Part shown: one piece after another, positions 6,164-8,643 of the stretch | Position numbering within the stretch: position 1 is the stretch's first letter | Layout of the letters: each line of letters opens with the position of its first letter | Assembly: GCA_018260375.1 (NCBI GenBank) | Contig: JAGLBF010000103.1 | Location: 1-8,643 of the forward strand | Source: Deinococcus sp. | GTDB taxonomy: Bacteria; Deinococcota; Deinococci; Deinococcales; Deinococcaceae | Direction of reading: 5' to 3' | DNA length: 8,643 nt | Translations under genes and position numbers: made by a program | The notes under the pieces: model-generated | The model's database searches: none | Told to the model about the DNA's origin: nothing | The model's input: the letters and a program-made list of their open reading frames with translations, nothing else

Positions 6164-7174
6164 ATGAACCTCATCATTTCGGAGCGTGGCACTTTTTTGG
6201 CTCTCAGAAGCGAGCGCCTGCGCCTGCAAATTCCAGCGCAAGAACCCCAGGAAGTTGCCCTGCGCGACTTGCAAACCATCACGGTCACGACCACCGCCTG
6301 TACGCTCAGCGCCGAGGCCATTCGGGCCTGTGCCAAATTTGGTGTGCAGATTGATTTGGTGGACGGACTGGGTGCACCTTACGCCAAGTTCAGCAGCCCG
6401 TATCTGGTCGGCACCGTCAGTACCCGCCGCGCCCAGATGCAGGCCTACCTGACGCCCGTGAGTGTGGAAGTCGCCCGCCACGCCATCCGCGCCCGCCTAC
6501 GCAATCAGGCCAGTCTGCTGAAATACTTTGGCAAGTACCGCAAGGAAGCTGACCCCGCCGCTTACGAGGCCATCCAGAAGGCGCTGCCCAGACTGGCGGC
6601 GCTGGAAACTGAACTGGACGGGATCACGGGGGCAAATATTGACGACGTGCGTGACTTCCTGCTGGGCCTGGAAGGGCGCGGCGGCGTGGTGTACTGGGGC
6701 GCAATCGCGGCGATGCTGCCGGCTGATCTGGCCTTCCCAGGTCGTCTGGGACGCGGCGCGACTGACCCTGCCAACATGACCCTGAATTACGGATACGGCA
6801 TCCTGTATGCACGGGCCGCTGGCGTGCTGGCCACAGCGGGCCTGGAACCGTTCGCGGGGTTCTTGCACACTGACCGCCCTGGCAAGCCCTCACTAGTGCT
6901 GGATTTCGTAGAAGGCTTCCGCGCCGCCTGCGTTGACCGACCTGTACTGGCCCTGCTGGGGCGTGGCTGGCGGCCAGAACTGGACGTACACGGTAAAATG
7001 ACTCCCGAAACGCGCAGGCGCATTGCGACCGCTGTAAATGACCGTCTAGACACCCGCGACAGCGTGGGCAACAAAAAATTCAGATTGCAAAACATCATGG
7101 TGATGCAGGCCCGCAAGTTGGCGACTTTTCTGCGCGGTGAGAGTGACTATCCCGTGTACGTAGCGAGCTGGTGA
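6164..7174 (+). CDS. cas1: CRISPR integrase Cas1
   Basis: Cas1, with Cas2, integrates prespacers at the leader end of the array. The 336-residue product has the usual beta-rich N-terminal domain (MNLIISERGTFLALRSERLRL) and a helical catalytic domain. The metal-binding residues are present: Glu 170 in LGLEGRGGVVYW, His 235 in FLHTDRPGKPSLVLD, and Asp 247 and Glu 250 in LVLDFVEGF. NYGYGILYARA (208-218) is the typical conserved helix. The start at ATG 6164 is fixed by homology of the first residues and by the lack of any upstream in-frame start. No Shine-Dalgarno precedes it; instead CCCTCCT (6154-6160) resembles the anti-Shine-Dalgarno. Parts of the gene reach about 75% GC by hand count (6661-6720), clearly above parts of cas8, which may reflect separate histories of the two modules. 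It is stand-alone, not fused to cas4 or cas6. Confidence 0.96.
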   Translation: MNLIISERGTFLALRSERLRLQIPAQEPQEVALRDLQTITVTTTACTLSAEAIRACAKFGVQIDLVDGLGAPYAKFSSPYLVGTVSTRRAQMQAYLTPVSVEVARHAIRARLRNQASLLKYFGKYRKEADPAAYEAIQKALPRLAALETELDGITGANIDDVRDFLLGLEGRGGVVYWGAIAAMLPADLAFPGRLGRGATDPANMTLNYGYGILYARAAGVLATAGLEPFAGFLHTDRPGKPSLVLDFVEGFRAACVDRPVLALLGRGWRPELDVHGKMTPETRRRIATAVNDRLDTRDSVGNKKFRLQNIMVMQARKLATFLRGESDYPVYVASW

Positions 7175-7180
7175 GCTGGT

Positions 7181-7486
7181 ATGGTCAAAGTCATTCAGGA
7201 TGAACGCAAAGCTGGGCAGCCGACGCTGGTGCTGTACGACGTGCAGATGGATAAACGCCGCAGCAAAGTCATGAATGCCTGCAAGGATTACGGCCTAGCC
7301 CGCTGGCAGTACAGCGCCTATCAGGGAAAACTCACCCACACGGCGCGGCGCGAACTGGAAACGCGGTTGGAAAAGGCCCTGGGCGACAGCGGGGGACTGA
7401 TTGCCATCTTGCAGCTTGAGCAGTGGCAAATAGACGACGCCACTATCATCTTTCAAGAACCCAGTCAGGAGCCAGAAGATGACTGA
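7181..7486 (+). CDS. cas2: CRISPR adaptation protein Cas2
   Basis: Cas2 is the dimeric ferredoxin-fold core of the Cas1-Cas2 integration complex. The 101-residue product shows the family pattern: strand LVLYDVQMD (16-24) with conserved Asp 20, helix KRRSKVMNACKDYG (25-38), strand RWQYSAYQGKLT (41-52), helix TARRELETRLEKAL (54-67) and strand GLIAILQLEQWQ (72-83). Roughly ten residues precede the first strand beyond the commonest Cas2 start; the ATG at 7181 with GGTGAG (7170-7175) 5 nt upstream is still the best start, since the next Met (23) lies past the catalytic Asp. It begins 6 nt after the cas1 stop, and its last codons overlap the cas4 start by 8 nt, so cas1-cas2-cas4 form one translational unit. 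Confidence 0.95.
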   Translation: MVKVIQDERKAGQPTLVLYDVQMDKRRSKVMNACKDYGLARWQYSAYQGKLTHTARRELETRLEKALGDSGGLIAILQLEQWQIDDATIIFQEPSQEPEDD

Positions 7487-8063
7487 ACCGCTTCTGATTA
7501 CGCCCACCGAACTGCGGCAATGGCAGTATTGCCCACGCGTGGTGTTTTTTGAACGTTGCACGCCTGTTAAGCGGCGCGAAACAGTGCTGATGACGCATGG
7601 GCGTGAAAAGCATCAGACCGAACTTGTTAAGGAGCAGCGGCGCACGCTGTCGCGCTACGAATTAACCGAGGGTGAGCGGCGCTATGACGTGCGGCTAAGC
7701 AGCGCCAGTCTTAGCCTGAACGGGGAACTTGACCTCCTGATTGTAGATGGTAAAGTAGCCTATCCAGTCGAATTTAAACACACTCAGCGCCCGCCTGACC
7801 CAGGACACAAGCTTCAGCTTTGCGCCTATGCGCTGCTAGTAGAGTCTGAACTGGGCCTGAGCTGCCCGCACGGTTACTGGCATTCCAGCCGTACCCGCCA
7901 GACATACACCATCACGTTTGATACCCGTCTGAAAAACCGCACACGCAAAACCATTGAGGAGGTCTGTGCCTTTATCCAGCAAGAAAAATGCCCACCGCCT
8001 ACGTCCAACACGGTAAAATGTCTGGAATGCGAACTGAAGAATTTTTGCGGAGATACGTTGTAA
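7479..8063 (+). CDS. cas4: Cas4 Fe-S exonuclease (PAM selection during adaptation)
   Basis: Cas4 trims prespacers and enforces PAM choice and orientation during spacer uptake. The 194-residue product is a RecB-type nuclease: GELD (82-85, catalytic Asp 85), VEFK (97-100, Glu 98 and Lys 100) and QLCAYALL (113-120, Gln 113 and Tyr 117). Four likely Fe-S ligands are Cys 18 (QYCPR) near the N-terminus and Cys 181, 184 and 190 (CLECELKNFC) near the C-terminus. The start ATG 7479 has AGGAG (7467-7471) 7 nt upstream and overlaps cas2 by 8 nt. Its position last, after cas2 and directly before the leader, differs from the common cas4-cas1-cas2 order. The stop codon runs into a 9-bp inverted repeat. Confidence 0.94.
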   Translation: MTEPLLITPTELRQWQYCPRVVFFERCTPVKRRETVLMTHGREKHQTELVKEQRRTLSRYELTEGERRYDVRLSSASLSLNGELDLLIVDGKVAYPVEFKHTQRPPDPGHKLQLCAYALLVESELGLSCPHGYWHSSRTRQTYTITFDTRLKNRTRKTIEEVCAFIQQEKCPPPTSNTVKCLECELKNFCGDTL

Positions 8064-8110
8064 GTTCGCAAGAGCTTGAGCTGTATCAAAAGGCCAGAGA
8101 TTTGCGAACT
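8063..8110 (+). repeat. 9-bp inverted repeat directly after cas4
   Basis: AGTTCGCAA (8063-8071) is the exact inverted complement of TTGCGAACT (8102-8110), with 30 nt between the arms. The left arm begins on the last base of the cas4 stop codon. A short T run (8122-8126) lies 12 nt beyond the right arm, too far for a standard intrinsic terminator. It may end or shield the cas mRNA or bind a protein at the start of the leader. A perfect 9-bp pair at this spacing is unlikely by chance in so short a region, but its role is not shown. Confidence 0.5.
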
Positions 8111-8229
8111 GTGTAGCAGCATTTTTGGGAGGTCAGATGCCGTCAGAAGGAACCATTTTGATGACCGGGGCAAAAAACGCTGTTCTGAGCGCCTTGCAAA
8201 TGGGTAGAGTTCAGGCTTCTCCAGTGCAT

Positions 8230-8256
8230 TTGCGGTGCTGTAGACTCATGTATACT
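8230..8256 (+). promoter_or_regulatory. Probable pre-crRNA promoter
   Basis: TATACT (8251-8256) differs from the consensus -10 box at one position. TTGCGG (8230-8235) is a possible -35 box with a short 15-bp spacer. Transcription would start near 8263 and enter the first repeat about 65 nt later, the right orientation for the array. The -35 box is weak, so either an activator helps or the -10 box carries most of the activity. Confidence 0.45.
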
Positions 8257-8264
8257 GTTTTGCG

Positions 8265-8279
8265 TAACAGACGCTGTTA
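8265..8279. promoter_or_regulatory. Palindrome at the expected transcription start of the array
   Basis: TAACAG and CTGTTA flank ACG, giving a perfect 6-bp inverted repeat about 9 bp downstream of the -10 box. In RNA the stem could extend outward by a C-G pair and several G-U pairs (8261-8283). It sits where a repressor could block transcription, or it could form the 5' hairpin of the pre-crRNA. A 6-bp palindrome could also occur by chance in a region this size. Confidence 0.3.
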
Positions 8280-8329
8280 TGTGCTGAATGACAAAAGAAC
8301 TATTTGGAAAAAAGGCCGTGAAATAAGCC

Positions 8330-8643
8330 GTTCCAACTGAATGCCCCACCGTTAGGGGACTGAAACGCGAGCGCCGAGCCGCCGAGCAGGAAAAAGCCGC
8401 AGTTCCAACTGAATGCCCCACCGTTAGGGGACTGAAACGTGACGGCGGTTTCACCGCGCAGGGTGCCGTAATGGTGTTCCAACTGAATGCCCCACCGTTA
8501 GGGGACTGAAACTGTGGGACACTAATAAACCTGGCCAATTTGATTTAGGTTCCAACTGAATGCCCCACCGTTAGGGGACTGAAACACATATCAACAGTTA
8601 AAACATTACCAACCAATGATACGTTCCAACTGAATGCCCCACC
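8330..8643 (+). CRISPR. CRISPR array, leader-proximal part, cut by the window edge
   Basis: The 37-nt repeat begins GTTCCAACTGAATGCC and ends GTTAGGGGACTGAAAC. Full copies are at 8330-8366, 8402-8438, 8476-8512 and 8549-8585, all identical; a fifth starts at 8623 and is cut after 21 nt. Spacers are 8367-8401 (35 nt), 8439-8475 (37), 8513-8548 (36) and 8586-8622 (37). CCCC and GGGG within the repeat can form a 4-bp stem with a 7-nt loop. Cleavage 3' of this stem would leave the usual type I 8-nt handle ACTGAAAC. Orientation is + by leader position, by the promoter and by the GAAAC repeat end. The first two spacers are GC-rich, the next two AT-rich; no spacer has an evident match elsewhere in the window. 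Confidence 0.98.

Larger units (their letters stand above)
8064..8329 (+). promoter_or_regulatory. CRISPR leader
   Basis: This 266-bp stretch between the cas4 stop and the first repeat is richer in A and T than the cas genes and contains no convincing gene. Leaders hold the pre-crRNA promoter and the sequences that guide Cas1-Cas2 to the first repeat. Visible elements are the 9-bp inverted repeat after cas4, GCAAATG (8196-8202) with its inverted copy CATTTGC (8227-8233), a promoter near 8230-8256, a palindrome at 8265-8279, and two copies of ACGCTGTTNTG (8177-8187 and 8271-8281). An A-rich run, GGAAAAAAGG (8306-8315), lies just before the array. Identical repeats on the right support this being the leader end. 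Confidence 0.75.

Noticed and set aside
6209..6219. AGCGAGCGCC in cas1 shares about ten bases with the start of spacer 1
   Set aside because: The match stops after those bases and is a low-complexity GC-rich string, so it is not evidence of self-targeting.
7987..7997. AATGCCCACCG inside cas4, similar to AATGCCCCACCG of the repeat
   Set aside because: It is a short match needing a one-base gap, in normal coding sequence (Lys-Cys-Pro-Pro), and neither side resembles the repeat. Chance is the simplest explanation.
8137..8340. Possible 67-codon gene in the leader, with GGAGG four bases before its ATG
   Set aside because: It runs through the leader, promoter and palindrome and ends inside the first CRISPR repeat. 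The product has no recognisable domain and an odd Cys/Arg-rich composition, and the spacing to GGAGG is short.

Overview
The window is almost entirely one type I CRISPR-Cas locus, with every gene on the + strand. In order it holds a cas3 helicase-nuclease, a large-subunit cas8, cas7 (DevR/Csa2-like), cas5, a short intergenic gap with a strong stem-loop, then cas1, cas2 and cas4, a leader of about 266 bp, and the leader-proximal end of a CRISPR array (four complete 37-nt repeats plus a cut-off fifth) that runs off the right edge. No unrelated cargo gene, transposase, tRNA or rRNA is visible. The host is a bacterium of moderate-to-high GC with ordinary Shine-Dalgarno usage. The proteins and repeat style would suit Deinococcota, Chloroflexota or Cyanobacteria, but this is only an impression and no gene in the window fixes the taxon.

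Effector module (101-6076): cas3, cas8, cas7 and cas5 are translationally coupled, each start codon overlapping the previous stop by 4 nt. Cas7 should form the crRNA-binding backbone, Cas5 cap the 5' handle, Cas8 recognise the PAM and start R-loop formation, and Cas3 unwind and degrade the target. Cas3 has the less common order, helicase first and HD nuclease at the C-terminus. There is no separate small-subunit gene. Instead cas8 holds an in-frame ATG at 3967 behind a near-ideal Shine-Dalgarno (AAGGAG, 5-nt spacer) that would give a 169-residue helical, basic protein: a strong candidate for an internally translated Cas11.

Adaptation module (6164-8063): Cas1 has its catalytic Glu/His/Asp-Glu residues, Cas2 is short with its conserved Asp, and Cas4 has its RecB motifs and four likely Fe-S cysteines. 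A 17-bp imperfect stem with a 27-nt loop (6085-6146) separates the two modules, and cas1 has no recognisable ribosome binding site.

Array side (8064-8643): a 9-bp inverted repeat follows cas4. A plausible promoter (TATACT at 8251-8256) points into the array, with a small palindrome around the expected transcription start. The four full repeats are identical, as expected near the leader. No cas6 is in the window, so crRNA processing must depend on a gene elsewhere or on another subunit. At the left edge (16-31) a sequence matches the 3' end of the repeat at 14 of 16 positions, possibly the end of another array or a repeat-derived regulatory RNA. The gene content resembles I-A/I-B systems, but gene order, Cas3 architecture and the absence of cas6 keep me from naming a subtype.
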